A DNA stretch of 36,617 bases from an uncultured Boseongicola sp. GTDB taxonomy: Bacteria; Pseudomonadota; Alphaproteobacteria; Rhodobacterales; Rhodobacteraceae. Position numbers and translations under genes: made by a program. The stretch is taken from the NCBI GenBank assembly GCA_938016355.1, contig CALLWO010000170.1, forward strand, positions 1 through 36,617, read 5' to 3'. The notes below the pieces were generated by a model, which worked only from the letters and a program-made list of their open reading frames with translations, had not been told where the DNA came from and searched no databases. Shown here piece after piece: positions 18,941 to 28,233 of this stretch. How positions within the stretch are numbered: the stretch's first letter is position 1; every line of letters begins with the position of its first letter.

Positions 18941-20464
18941 ATGGCAGCTTTGGACAACTCACAAGCCAAAGAAGGCGTTGATCAAGAGACGGTCGACGCG
19001 GTCCGTTCACTTTCCGGCAAGTATAAATATGGCTGGGAAACCGAAATCGAGATGGACTACGCGCCTAAAGGGCTGTCCGAAGACATAGTGCGCTTGATCT
19101 CCGAGAAAAATGGTGAGCCGGAGTGGATGCTGAATTGGCGTTTAGAAGCGTTTGAGCGTTGGTTGCAAATGGAAGAACCCGAATGGGCGATGGTTGATTA
19201 TCCGAAAATCGACTATCAGGAGCAATATTACTACGCCAAGCCAAAAAGTATGGAGACAAAGCCGAAGTCACTTGATGAAGTTGACCCTAAGCTTTTGGAA
19301 ACATATGCGAAACTCGGCATTCCTTTGAAAGAACAGATGATCCTTGCCGGCGTAGAAGGGGCAGAGGACGCCCCGGCGGAAGGGCGCAAAGTTGCTGTCG
19401 ACGCGGTCTTTGATTCGGTTTCAGTGGGAACAACGTTTCAGGCGGAGTTGCAAAAGGCAGGTGTAATTTTCTGCTCGATTTCAGAAGCTATCAAAGAGCA
19501 TCCGGAGTTGGTCAAAAAGTATCTTGGATCGGTTGTGCCGCAGTCCGATAACTATTTTGCGACACTGAATTCAGCGGTGTTTTCGGACGGTTCATTTGTA
19601 TATGTGCCGCCTGGCGTGCGCTGCCCGATGGAGCTGTCTACCTATTTTCGGATCAACGCTGAAAACACCGGCCAATTCGAGCGCACGCTCATTATCTGCG
19701 ATAATGACGCTTACGTTTCGTATCTGGAAGGTTGTACCGCTCCACAACGGGATACACACCAACTTCATGCCGCGGTTGTTGAGCTTGTGGTTATGGACGA
19801 TGCCGAGATTAAATACTCGACTGTCCAGAATTGGTATCCAGGCGACGAAAACGGCAAAGGTGGTATCTACAATTTCGTAACAAAGCGTGCCGATTGTCGC
19901 GGCGATCGATCTAAGGTGATGTGGACGCAGGTGGAAACCGGCTCAGCAGTCACTTGGAAATACCCGTCCTGCATTCTTCGTGGCGACAACAGCCAAGGCG
20001 AGTTTTATTCAATCGCCATTACCAACAATATGCAGCAAGCCGATACTGGCACCAAAATGGTGCATTTGGGCAAGAATACAAAGTCGCGGATCGTCTCGAA
20101 GGGTATCTCTGCCGGGAAAGCTCAGAACACCTATCGCGGCCTGGTCTCAATGCATCCTCGGGCCAAAAACAGCCGGAACTACACGCAATGCGATAGTCTT
20201 CTGATTGGGGATAAATGCGGGGCACATACGGTTCCCTATATTGAGGTGAAAAATAACTCCAGTCGCGTCGAACATGAGGCGACGACATCCAAAGTGGATG
20301 ATGACCAGCTCTTTTACTGCCGCCAGCGCGGCATGGATGAAGAAGAAGCCGTTGCGCTTGTTGTAAATGGCTTCTGCAAAGAAGTGCTTCAGGCGCTCCC
20401 AATGGAGTTTGCGATGGAAGCTCAACAGCTTGTGGCGATTTCACTTGAAGGTTCTGTGGGCTGA
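18941..20464 (+). CDS. sufB: Fe-S cluster assembly scaffold SufB
   Basis: Core of the SufBCD scaffold on which Fe-S clusters are built. The 507-aa product has family length. Landmarks are [20 protein letters not shown] near the N terminus, [19 protein letters not shown], and the beta-helix region with [23 protein letters not shown]. The C-terminal functional segment is [20 protein letters not shown], whose cysteine corresponds to the essential SufB cysteine. I start at ATG (MAALDNSQ) with AAAGGAA upstream; a GTG six codons earlier overlapping the iscS stop is possible. Confidence 0.96.
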   Translation: MAALDNSQAKEGVDQETVDAVRSLSGKYKYGWETEIEMDYAPKGLSEDIVRLISEKNGEPEWMLNWRLEAFERWLQMEEPEWAMVDYPKIDYQEQYYYAKPKSMETKPKSLDEVDPKLLETYAKLGIPLKEQMILAGVEGAEDAPAEGRKVAVDAVFDSVSVGTTFQAELQKAGVIFCSISEAIKEHPELVKKYLGSVVPQSDNYFATLNSAVFSDGSFVYVPPGVRCPMELSTYFRINAENTGQFERTLIICDNDAYVSYLEGCTAPQRDTHQLHAAVVELVVMDDAEIKYSTVQNWYPGDENGKGGIYNFVTKRADCRGDRSKVMWTQVETGSAVTWKYPSCILRGDNSQGEFYSIAITNNMQQADTGTKMVHLGKNTKSRIVSKGISAGKAQNTYRGLVSMHPRAKNSRNYTQCDSLLIGDKCGAHTVPYIEVKNNSSRVEHEATTSKVDDDQLFYCRQRGMDEEEAVALVVNGFCKEVLQALPMEFAMEAQQLVAISLEGSVG

Positions 20465-20466
20465 AC

Positions 20467-20655
20467 ATGCTGCGCTCTGTACTAATGACAGCTGCGATGA
20501 CCGGTCTCTTTTGCTCAGGGTTCGCGGTGTTTATCGACTGGGCAACAGATATGCTTGAGAGAAACCAAGTTGTTCTTGTTAGCTTTGCCTCTGGATTCTT
20601 TGGTAGCCTGATCGCTCAACTCGTCATGGCGAAATGGCGTGGAGGGGCAAGTTAA
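20467..20655 (+). CDS. Small two-helix membrane protein in the suf operon
   Basis: Product of 62 aa starting [19 protein letters not shown]. Two hydrophobic segments (about residues 5-25 and 35-55) predict a hairpin inner-membrane protein. The ATG is 2 bases after the sufB stop, and the stop shares a base with the next ATG (TAATG), so it is clearly part of the operon. I recognise no family; its role in Fe-S assembly is unknown. Confidence 0.75.
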   Translation: MLRSVLMTAAMTGLFCSGFAVFIDWATDMLERNQVVLVSFASGFFGSLIAQLVMAKWRGGAS

Positions 20656-20987
20656 TGCCTTGGAAGACCGGAGAAATGGTTATCACGACGACGCCGTCTG
20701 TCGAGGGCAGGGCAATTCGTGAATACAAGGGGATCGTGGTTGGGGAAGCCATATTGGGCGCGAACGTGTTTCGAGATGTTTTCGCTCAGATCACAGATAT
20801 CGTGGGTGGCCGATCAGGCGCCTATGAGAAATCACTCATGGAAGCACGCGAAACTGCGCTGCGTGAACTTGAGGAGCGCGCATCGGAAGTTGGTGGAAAT
20901 GCGGTTGTTGGCGTCGACCTCGACTATGAAGTCATTAACAACATGTTGATGGTTTCGGCCAGCGGAACCGCAGTGGTGCTTTCGTAA
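20655..20987 (+). CDS. YbjQ/UPF0145 (DUF74) family protein
   Basis: Product of 110 aa. The family pattern is complete: [32 protein letters not shown], then [43 protein letters not shown] and a hydrophobic end [13 protein letters not shown]. YbjQ proteins form small oligomers and are often labelled heavy-metal-binding, but their function is not established. The ATG at MPWKTGE has GGAGGGG upstream; the ORF track start seven codons earlier is inside the previous gene. Its placement in a Fe-S operon hints at metal handling, which is inference. Confidence 0.9.
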   Translation: MPWKTGEMVITTTPSVEGRAIREYKGIVVGEAILGANVFRDVFAQITDIVGGRSGAYEKSLMEARETALRELEERASEVGGNAVVGVDLDYEVINNMLMVSASGTAVVLS

Positions 20988-21052
20988 TATGCAAAAAGGC
21001 ATTGAAATAAATAAGAAAAACGATCGACTTGACTGGTTTGATTGGAAGTTTT

Positions 21053-21070
21053 TTGAGCCACTTGGATCAA
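21053..21070. promoter_or_regulatory. 18-bp dyad TTGAnCCAnnTGGnTCAA inside the suf operon
   Basis: Symmetric sequence with paired mismatches only at mirror positions, in the 182-bp gap between the ybjQ-like gene and the next ORF. This is the largest gap in the operon. It may be an operator for an internal promoter that would drive the downstream genes, including sufC and sufD. Confidence 0.35.
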
Positions 21071-21169
21071 ATAACTGTTCCAATGGTTCTATTTTCTCCC
21101 AATCCTTGCCCTTCTTTCGTCATGAACCCCTGATTGTTTCCACTCAACGTGGATTAAGGGATGGCAGGC

Positions 21170-21709
21170 ATGTCCGTCGGAAAAGAACAGAAAAACTCTT
21201 TCGAAGATCGCTTGAAGCGCATCAACAAGGGGGCGCCCAATACTATGGGCGAAGTGCATATTGGCCCTCGAGACGAGGAGCGATCGCGCAAGGGCAAGGC
21301 GAACAACACAGTTCGTATGAAAAGCCGGAAAAAGAAGAACGTTCGCGTCGGCGAGGGATCGAATTGGGTTTTGGTCCCGGTCGCGATCATGATTGGCGGG
21401 CTTTCGGTCTTTGCAGGCCGAGCGGCGTCGTTTCACTTCTTCGGCGACGGCGGCTTGATGCCAATCGAGATGCCCGTCGAGGCATTGGTGCCGTATCTGC
21501 CTTACGCTTATCTGATGATCGCAGGTGTACTTGCGCTGCTCTTCACCTGGACGTTTGCATTGAACGGGATGTTCCGCAAACTGGCCGTGGCCGCCGGTTT
21601 TGCAGGGATGCTGTTCGGCGAGGCGCAGGTCATCGAACAATTTCCGGACACATATGCGAACTTCTTTTCGAAAGACTATGTGGCCGACGTGCTGAAAAGC
21701 GCTGCTTAA
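21170..21709 (+). CDS. Unknown membrane protein in the suf operon
   Basis: Product of 179 aa. The first 60 residues are charged and soluble (KNSFEDRLKRINKG, then basic MKSRKKKNVRVG). Three hydrophobic segments follow: about 66-90 (WVLVPVAIMIGGLSVFAG), about 113-135 (YLMIAGVLALLFTWTFAL) and a weaker one at about 140-155. I recognise no family. I take the ATG at MSVGKEQ because AAGGG is 9 bases upstream; the ATG three codons earlier sits right on that site. It lies between the ybjQ-like gene and sufC, and is presumably co-expressed. Confidence 0.75.
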   Translation: MSVGKEQKNSFEDRLKRINKGAPNTMGEVHIGPRDEERSRKGKANNTVRMKSRKKKNVRVGEGSNWVLVPVAIMIGGLSVFAGRAASFHFFGDGGLMPIEMPVEALVPYLPYAYLMIAGVLALLFTWTFALNGMFRKLAVAAGFAGMLFGEAQVIEQFPDTYANFFSKDYVADVLKSAA

Positions 21710-21786
21710 ACACTAATCAAATTACAATTGCCAGCGTAGAGGCTCGCCATTTAGGCGATGCCTCTTTTGGCGTTTGAGAGGGAAAA

Positions 21787-22542
21787 ATGCTTAATATCAA
21801 CAATCTGCACGTCAAACTTGAAGAAGAAGAAAAGCAGATCCTGAAAGGCGTTAACTTGGATGTTCCCGCAGGTCAGGTCCACGCGATCATGGGTCCCAAC
21901 GGATCAGGCAAATCCACGTTGTCTTACGTGCTCTCTGGCCGAGATGGGTATGAGGTCACAGATGGTAGTGCTACGCTAGAAGGCGAAGACCTTTTGGAGA
22001 TGGAACCAGAGGAGCGGGCATCTGCTGGGCTTTTCCTCGCTTTTCAGTACCCTGTTGAAATCCCTGGCGTGGGCAACATGACGTTTCTGCGGACCGCGAC
22101 GAATGCTCAGCGAAAAGCGCGTGGCGAGGAAGAACTAAGTGCCGCTGACTTTTTGAAGCAGATCCGCGAAAAAGCGAAATCTCTGAAGATCGATGCGGAT
22201 ATGCTGAAGCGTCCGGTCAACGTTGGGTTTTCGGGAGGAGAAAAGAAGCGCAACGAAATCCTTCAGATGGCAATGCTCGAGCCCAAGATGTGCATTCTTG
22301 ACGAAACAGATTCCGGGCTTGACGTTGATGCGATGAAGCTTGTGGCCGAAGGTGTGAATGCCCTTCGAAGCGAAGGCCGGTCGTTTCTTGTCATAACGCA
22401 TTACCAAAGGCTGCTTGATCACATTAAGCCAGATGTCGTGCACATCATGGCCGACGGAAAAATTGTGAAAACCGGAGGTCCTGAACTCGCTCTCGAAGTC
22501 GAAAACAACGGATACGCGGATTTGCTATCGGAGGTTGCTTGA
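21787..22542 (+). CDS. sufC: Fe-S cluster assembly ATPase SufC
   Basis: ABC-type ATPase of 251 aa that drives conformational change in the SufBCD scaffold; cytoplasmic, not a transporter. Walker A is GPNGSGKST, the ABC signature reads FSGGEKKRNEIL, and Walker B is MCILDETDSGLDVD, with the SufC-specific DSGLD. FLAFQYPVEIPGV is the Q-loop region. AGAGGGAAAA precedes the ATG. Its TGA overlaps the sufD ATG. Confidence 0.97.
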   Translation: MLNINNLHVKLEEEEKQILKGVNLDVPAGQVHAIMGPNGSGKSTLSYVLSGRDGYEVTDGSATLEGEDLLEMEPEERASAGLFLAFQYPVEIPGVGNMTFLRTATNAQRKARGEEELSAADFLKQIREKAKSLKIDADMLKRPVNVGFSGGEKKRNEILQMAMLEPKMCILDETDSGLDVDAMKLVAEGVNALRSEGRSFLVITHYQRLLDHIKPDVVHIMADGKIVKTGGPELALEVENNGYADLLSEVA

Positions 22543-23831
22543 TGGCTTTGCCACAATCAAAGGTCGACGAGACGACTGCTCGTATTGAGGGCCTGACGCT
22601 ACCCGACGGGGCTGTTTGGGCTAATGCCGCGCGGACATCTGCTTTGGGTCGGCTGCAAGAAATGGGATTGCCCGGCAGGCGCGACGAGTATTGGCGTTTC
22701 ACACGTCCAGAAGGTTTGAATGCCGTCGAGGCCGCTCCCGCGGCGATCTTGAAATCGGACGAACCTCCTATGTTTGATGGGATTGACCGGCTTAAGATCG
22801 TGTTCCGTGATGGCGAATTTGACGCAGAAGCCTCCGACGAATTGGCTCTGGAAGGTTTGGAAATCGAACGGCTCGTTGATGCAACCTCGACAGATATTCA
22901 TTGGGCAAAAGAGATATTTGGCGCGCTGGAAGCGCGTGGCCAGACGCCCGTAGCGAGACCTTTTGCAGCTTTGAACACAGCGTTTGCAAGCGAAGGCATT
23001 GTCATTCGCGCGACCAAGAAAGTCAGCAAACCCATTTCGCTGATCTATTTGCATGAAAGCGAAGTCAGCGACGCGATGTTGCACTTTGTGATCCGTGTAG
23101 AAACAGGGGCAGATCTTACGGTTCTCGAAAACGGCCCCGCTGCTGCGCGGTTCAATAAATGCATGGAAGTCGAAATCGCAGACGGCGGCGCATTTCACCA
23201 CGTGCGCGCTCAAGGCCGGGATCACGAGCGTCAAGCGGTCACCCATATATTTGCGAAGCTGGGGGCCGAAAGCGTCTTCAAGTCGTTCACGTTGACTGTG
23301 AACGGGAGGCTGACGCGGAATGAGGCGGTTATCGAAATGACAGGTGACGACGGCGTCGCACATATAGCGGGAGCGGCGCTTGGCGACGGGGACTTCCACC
23401 ATGACGATACAGTTTTCGTCACCCATGATGCACTCAACGGCGAAAGCCGGCAGGTGTTCAAGAAGGTTCTCAGAAACGGCGCAGTCGGTGCGTTTCAAGG
23501 CAAAATTCTTGTAAAAGAAGGTGCGCAAAAAACCGACGGATACCAGATTTCTCAATCGCTGCTGCTCGATGAGGATGCTCAGTTTCTCGCCAAGCCCGAG
23601 CTTGAAATATATGCGGACGATGTAGCTTGCTCGCACGGTTCAACCAGCGGGGCTATCGATGATGGCGCGCTATTCTATCTCCGGGCGCGAGGGATCCCAA
23701 AAGGGATTGCACAGGATTTGCTGACGCTGTCGTTCCTGGCCGAAGCGATAGACGAGATTGAAGACGAAGCCATTGCAGCCGACATTTTGGGACGTCTTGA
23801 AGGCTGGCTTTCACGCCGTCGCGATGGCTAG
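22542..23831 (+). CDS. sufD: Fe-S cluster assembly protein SufD
   Basis: SufB paralogue and partner in the SufBC2D complex, 429 aa. The N-terminal part shows LPGRRDEYWRFTRPEGLN. The middle is the beta-helix with GAFHHVRAQGRDHERQAVTHIFAKLGA. The C-terminal segment is LEIYADDVACSHGSTSGAIDDGALFYLRARGIP, including the conserved histidine after Cys-Ser. The ATG overlaps the sufC stop as TGATG; the TTG one codon earlier in the track is unlikely. Confidence 0.96.
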   Translation: MALPQSKVDETTARIEGLTLPDGAVWANAARTSALGRLQEMGLPGRRDEYWRFTRPEGLNAVEAAPAAILKSDEPPMFDGIDRLKIVFRDGEFDAEASDELALEGLEIERLVDATSTDIHWAKEIFGALEARGQTPVARPFAALNTAFASEGIVIRATKKVSKPISLIYLHESEVSDAMLHFVIRVETGADLTVLENGPAAARFNKCMEVEIADGGAFHHVRAQGRDHERQAVTHIFAKLGAESVFKSFTLTVNGRLTRNEAVIEMTGDDGVAHIAGAALGDGDFHHDDTVFVTHDALNGESRQVFKKVLRNGAVGAFQGKILVKEGAQKTDGYQISQSLLLDEDAQFLAKPELEIYADDVACSHGSTSGAIDDGALFYLRARGIPKGIAQDLLTLSFLAEAIDEIEDEAIAADILGRLEGWLSRRRDG

Positions 23832-23840
23832 CCGAGCATT

Positions 23841-24341
23841 ATGAGTGTCGCCTTGGATATCATTCGGTCCTATCGCACGCCTCGCGAGGTGGTGCGCCGC
23901 CGTATCGGCATTGCCGTGCGGGAAGACCGTGCCTTGGCTATTTTGATGGGGGCTTGCGCGTTGATATTTGTCGCGCAATGGCCGCGACTGGCGCGCGAAA
24001 CCTTTTTTGATGACTCCATCGCGTTGGACGCACGCATGGCAGGGGCTTTGTTTGGGTGGGTGTTGATCGCGCCCCTAGCGTTTTATGTCTTTGCGTACCT
24101 CATTTACGCTGTGCAGCGGGTGATTGGGGGCGGCGGAACGGCTTATGAAGCGCGCATGGCCGTGTTTTGGTCCTTACTTGCGGCATCACCGCTTTGGTTG
24201 CTCTCGGGCTTGATGTCGGGCTTAGTGGGCCCTTCGACGGGGACCAGCCTTGTGGCGGCCATCGCACTTGGTGCATTCGTCTTTTTCGTGGTCGCTGGCA
24301 CGCGCGAAATTTTCCACGGTCGACAAGCAGGAGCGATGTAG
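23841..24341 (+). CDS. Yip1-family membrane protein, first copy
   Basis: Product of 166 aa with about four membrane segments, after an N-terminal basic amphipathic stretch (IIRSYRTPREVVRRRI). A central GGGGTAYEARMAVFWSLLAASPLWLL is typical of bacterial Yip1-domain proteins. It starts 9 bases after sufD and ends 2 bases before the second Yip1-like gene, so both belong to the operon. The function of bacterial Yip1 proteins is unknown; the two copies may form a heteromer. Confidence 0.8.
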   Translation: MSVALDIIRSYRTPREVVRRRIGIAVREDRALAILMGACALIFVAQWPRLARETFFDDSIALDARMAGALFGWVLIAPLAFYVFAYLIYAVQRVIGGGGTAYEARMAVFWSLLAASPLWLLSGLMSGLVGPSTGTSLVAAIALGAFVFFVVAGTREIFHGRQAGAM

Positions 24342-24343
24342 AC

Positions 24344-24919
24344 GTGTTGAACCAGTTCGGACCCATAGCTGTTCAGGCTCTGAAGGAACCCCGTGAAGCC
24401 GCGACGACAATGTTGTCAATGGGGGTTCCGCGTCAGGCGCTTTGGCCTGCATTTTTGCTTCTTGTTGTTCTTTCAGTGATCCTGATGTCTGTCAGCAATG
24501 CGACCTCAGGGCCGACGGGTGCCGCGATATTTTCGCCATTTGCGCTTGTGGGCATGTCTGCAATCGCTGGGGCGGCTTCGGTCTTTGCGGTTTTCAGAGT
24601 CGGGCAGCTCATGGGTGGAACCGGCAGCTTTGAAGAAGCATTGCTGTTGACCGTATTTTTGCAGGGCATCATTTTCGTTGGTCAAGTCATTGAAGTATTT
24701 CTATTTTTTACTTTGACGCCGATTTCCAGCTTGTTTTCCATCGTTTTGCTGGTTCTGACTTTTTGGCTGAATCTTAACTTCATAGCGACGCTTCATGGTT
24801 TCAGTAGTTTGGGTCGGGCATTTGTTGTTCTGCTCTTGGCGTCACTGGCCGTTGCAGTGGTTTTGGGAATAGCTATGCAGATGGCTGGCGTGGAGTTGGT
24901 GGGACTGAGCAATGTATGA
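24344..24919 (+). CDS. Yip1-family membrane protein, second copy
   Basis: Product of 191 aa with about five membrane segments. The N terminus LNQFGPIAVQALKEPREAATTMLSMGVPRQALWPAF parallels the first copy, and GGTGSFEEALLLTVFLQGIIFVGQVIEVF matches the Yip1 core. The start is GTG at 24344, with AGGAG ten bases upstream. The track's longer frame overlaps the previous gene. Its last 8 bases overlap the sufS start, which indicates coupling. Confidence 0.8.
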   Translation: MLNQFGPIAVQALKEPREAATTMLSMGVPRQALWPAFLLLVVLSVILMSVSNATSGPTGAAIFSPFALVGMSAIAGAASVFAVFRVGQLMGGTGSFEEALLLTVFLQGIIFVGQVIEVFLFFTLTPISSLFSIVLLVLTFWLNLNFIATLHGFSSLGRAFVVLLLASLAVAVVLGIAMQMAGVELVGLSNV

Positions 24920-26132
24920 TGTTGAGGCAATCCGCGCTGACTTTCCCATTCTCTCTCGAACGGTGAATGATAAGCCTCTGGTCTATCTGGATAATGGCGC
25001 TTCTGCACAGAAACCACAGGTCGTAATAGACGCGATCACAGAAGCTTATTCGCACGAATATGCCAACGTTCATCGAGGTCTCCATTACCTCTCAAATTTG
25101 GCGACCGACAAATATGAAGCTGTGCGTCATACGATCGCAAAATTCCTAAATGCGGGTTCCGCAGATGAAGTAATCATGAATTCGGGAACGACCGAAGGCA
25201 TCAATATGGTTGCCTATGCGTGGGCCATGCCTCGATTTGAGGCGGGGGACGAAATTGTCCTTTCGGTTATGGAGCACCACGCGAATATCGTGCCATGGCA
25301 TTTTCTCCGAGAGCGCCAGGGCGTGGTCCTTAAGTGGGTGGACGTTGATGAGACCGGTGCACTCGATGCGCAAAAGGTCATTGACGCGATCACCCCCAAA
25401 ACGAGACTCGTTGCAATCACTCAAGTTTCAAACGTTTTGGGGACTGTCGTTGATGTTAAAACCATAACCGAAGGAGCGCACTCAAAAGGCGTTCCGGTGC
25501 TGGTTGATGGCAGCCAAAGCGCTGTTCATATGCCGATCGACGTCCAGGATATCGGATGTGATTTTTTCGCGATGACCGGGCACAAGCTCTATGGACCGTC
25601 TGGTTCAGGCGCCATTTACATCCGCAAAGAACGGCTTGACGAAATGCGACCCTTTCTTGGGGGCGGCGATATGATCCGAGAAGTTCACAAAGACAATATT
25701 ACGTGGAACGCGGCTCCTATGAAGTTTGAGGCCGGCACGCCTGGGATCGTTCAACAGATCGGTCTTGGGGTTGCGCTTGAGTATATGATGTCCGTTGGAA
25801 TGGAGAACATTGCTGTCCATGAGAAGGACATTCGAGACTATGCTCGAGCTCAATTCGATGGTTTGAATTGGCTGAATGTTCAAGGCAACGCGACAGACAA
25901 GGCTGCGATTTTTTCATTTACACTTAATGGCGCTGCGCATGCCCACGATATCTCGACAATCTTGGACAAAAGAGGTGTCGCCGTTCGCGCCGGGCATCAT
26001 TGCGCGGGGCCACTCATGGACCATCTGGGAGTGACCGCGACCTGTCGCGCAAGTTTCGGTATGTACAACACAAAAAGCGAAGTCGACACTTTGGTTGACG
26101 CGCTCAAGCTGGCAGATGAGTTTTTCGGTTAG
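24912..26132 (+). CDS. sufS: Cysteine desulfurase SufS
   Basis: Group II cysteine desulfurase of 406 aa that feeds sulfur to the SufBCD scaffold, usually with a SufE or SufU partner that is not in this window. It has LVYLDNGASAQKP, the PLP lysine in FFAMTGHKLYGPSG (Lys225), FLGGGDMI, FEAGTPGI, and the active-site Cys364 in VRAGHHCAGPLM. The ATG overlaps the previous gene by 8 bases. It is the last visible gene of the operon. The DUF59 and A-type carrier genes often found after sufS in related bacteria are not here. Confidence 0.96.
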   Translation: MYDVEAIRADFPILSRTVNDKPLVYLDNGASAQKPQVVIDAITEAYSHEYANVHRGLHYLSNLATDKYEAVRHTIAKFLNAGSADEVIMNSGTTEGINMVAYAWAMPRFEAGDEIVLSVMEHHANIVPWHFLRERQGVVLKWVDVDETGALDAQKVIDAITPKTRLVAITQVSNVLGTVVDVKTITEGAHSKGVPVLVDGSQSAVHMPIDVQDIGCDFFAMTGHKLYGPSGSGAIYIRKERLDEMRPFLGGGDMIREVHKDNITWNAAPMKFEAGTPGIVQQIGLGVALEYMMSVGMENIAVHEKDIRDYARAQFDGLNWLNVQGNATDKAAIFSFTLNGAAHAHDISTILDKRGVAVRAGHHCAGPLMDHLGVTATCRASFGMYNTKSEVDTLVDALKLADEFFG

Positions 26133-26253
26133 AGAGTTGTTCGAATTGTCTAGATCAGGCACAAATGGTTCAAGATATTCAGAATTTTCGTTGTTCGTCG
26201 AAGCCAATCAACGTGGCCGCTCTGCCGTGTAGATCATTTCGCTAATATGCTGA

Positions 26254-26282
26254 TTGTGTCCCTGATTGGTGAGCGATATAGA
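26254..26282 (+). promoter_or_regulatory. Possible promoter of tRNA-Arg
   Basis: TTGTGT, a 17-base spacer and TATAGA end 9 bases before the tRNA. This would give a very short leader, as is common for tRNA genes. The hexamers match consensus only partly. Confidence 0.35.
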
Positions 26283-26291
26283 GCCATCTAG

Positions 26292-26368
<77 letters not shown>

Positions 26369-26426
26369 CTACCTCACTGCCAAAAACCCATCGAAAACTG
26401 CTGTCTGCCGCACCAAGTGTGAGCGT

Positions 26427-27998
26427 TTAGCGGAATCCCAGCGCCTCTTTGAGCACACCATCGCAATCATTCGTTGTTCGGCCACACCAGGCAACAAAGC
26501 CGTCTGGTCGAATTAGGATTGCCGAGCTTTTGTAGGCGTCGACGTCAATTGTCGACAACGAACCAGTGGTAAGATCCATTCCATTGTCATTTGCTGTATC
26601 CCGAAATCGCGACACCAGGTCGGTGTCTTCGGCAAGCAGAGTGAATTTGCCCAATAGGTTTGGGTTTGCGATACTCGTACGCGAACCCGACGGCGAAAAG
26701 TGATGACCTGCACGTGCTTGGACAAGATGCTTACCTTTTGCGGATGGATTTCCTTTGCCAGAAACAATCGAAGACCCCGCGTAGTTTGGCTCATACATAT
26801 CGATTTCACCGCCTTCCAAGTTTCGCGCGTTCCATGCCGCTTGGAACAATGCGCGGTCTTTTTGCGGCGAATAATCACGAAGGAAATTTTTGTCCTCTTC
26901 TATGTAATTCTCGATGAAGTCTTTTGCTGTCGATTGAAAAACCTGACGACGCTCTTCCGTGTAGCTGTTCAAAAGATGAGGCCCCGCAGTGCCTTGAAGC
27001 GTTGCAGCTAGTTTCCAGCCAAGGTTTCGTGCGTCTTCAAAACCAGTGTTGATCCCATACCCACCGTAAGGTGGGTGGCTATGGGCTGCGTCACCGGCGA
27101 TGAAGAACCGTCCGTTTTGATAAGTGTCAGCCGTAGCGATCCTTAAATCCCAAAGACCGATATGGTCCAATTCAAGATCGAAACTTTGCCCAACTGCCGA
27201 ATGCAGCATTGCTTTAAAATCGAAGTTATCCTTGGTTGTTCCAAGCGGCACAGGTGCGTGAAAAAACCAGGAATGGCCATGATCCACGCGACCAAAAAAC
27301 TTCCAGTATCCTTCAAGTTTGGGGTCGAGGACGTTGTAGAATGCCTTGCCGGGATATTTGGAAAGGAGTCGATCAAGTTCGGTTGAGCGAAAAACCAATA
27401 ACGACATCAGGCGGTTATGTTCTGAGCGGTTTTCGGAAATTCCTGCACACGAGCGGACCATAGATTGGCTTCCGTCGCAGCCGACCAAAAAACGTCCGGT
27501 TAATTCGTCCGACTGCGTGTCGTCGGTGCTGCGTATTTTCAGTGTTACGCCGCAGTCGTCTTGTGACGCGGCCACACCTGTCCATCCGAGGATTACGTCG
27601 ATGCAATCGATTTCCGCAGCGCGCGCGCGAAGCACTTGCTCTGTAGCATATTGGGGGAGGCGCGCGTTTTTCGCGAAGTAGTATTTGCCTACATGGGCGC
27701 GGTTGAACCAATCGTAGTGATAGTCTGAAAGCAGTGTCCCATACGTTGTGATGCCGCCGATCCCGGCACCTTCTGGAATGGGGTGAGCGGTGCGTAGTCG
27801 TTCTTCACAATGCCATGCCTGAAAGTGCTCGCCGCTCCTTTGGGTCAAGTTTTGCCCCTTGGGAATAGGTTGCGGCTCTAGGTGACGTTCGACGACGCAG
27901 GTCTTGATGCCACGTTGCCCGAGTTCAATAGCCAGTCCCATCCCGACGGGCCCGCCACCATTGATCAAGACGTCGTATTGATCTGCATGTTTAGTCAT
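26427..27998 (-). CDS. FAD-dependent aromatic-ring monooxygenase
   Basis: Flavoprotein monooxygenase of 523 aa (PheA/TfdB/MhpA-like FAD_binding_3 family) that would hydroxylate a phenolic substrate using NAD(P)H and oxygen. It has the Rossmann motif INGGGPVGMGLA near the N terminus, the DG motif FLVGCDGSQSMVR, and the GD motif FIAGDAAHSHPPYGGYGINTGFEDARNLGWKLA. A C-terminal thioredoxin-like region (VDAYKSSAILIRPDGFVAWCG) is typical of the group. The substrate is not predictable, and no ring-cleavage genes are nearby. The start is either ATG at MTKHADQY (used here, GGTGG upstream) or six codons earlier. Confidence 0.88.
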   Translation of the reverse strand: MTKHADQYDVLINGGGPVGMGLAIELGQRGIKTCVVERHLEPQPIPKGQNLTQRSGEHFQAWHCEERLRTAHPIPEGAGIGGITTYGTLLSDYHYDWFNRAHVGKYYFAKNARLPQYATEQVLRARAAEIDCIDVILGWTGVAASQDDCGVTLKIRSTDDTQSDELTGRFLVGCDGSQSMVRSCAGISENRSEHNRLMSLLVFRSTELDRLLSKYPGKAFYNVLDPKLEGYWKFFGRVDHGHSWFFHAPVPLGTTKDNFDFKAMLHSAVGQSFDLELDHIGLWDLRIATADTYQNGRFFIAGDAAHSHPPYGGYGINTGFEDARNLGWKLAATLQGTAGPHLLNSYTEERRQVFQSTAKDFIENYIEEDKNFLRDYSPQKDRALFQAAWNARNLEGGEIDMYEPNYAGSSIVSGKGNPSAKGKHLVQARAGHHFSPSGSRTSIANPNLLGKFTLLAEDTDLVSRFRDTANDNGMDLTTGSLSTIDVDAYKSSAILIRPDGFVAWCGRTTNDCDGVLKEALGFR

Positions 27999-28233
27999 GT
28001 GAAGTCTATCCACCATTATTTGTGGTTTAGGTTCTATGCATCTCTGGGGACCATAGCAGTTCGTCCGTTAGTTCAATGCTCATTTCTTGATGCGATTAAC
28101 CGCGACTATCAGGCAACGGGCGTAATGCAACAAGCCGTTTGATGTCAGGGTATTGGCGGTCTTTGGATGCTTCGCCGTTGGTCAGAAGGAGCAATATATT
28201 TGCAAAGGCCGGTTGTCCGTGAAAAAAAACCGC

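Noticed and set aside
20989-21777. 262-aa plus-strand ORF between the ybjQ-like gene and sufC
   Set aside because: It overlaps the 179-aa membrane protein in another frame and encodes an Arg-rich sequence with frequent rare patterns, typical of a shadow ORF.
22599-23636. 345-aa minus-strand ORF inside sufD
   Set aside because: It is entirely antisense to a well-supported sufD, Cys/Arg/Phe-rich, with no family motif.
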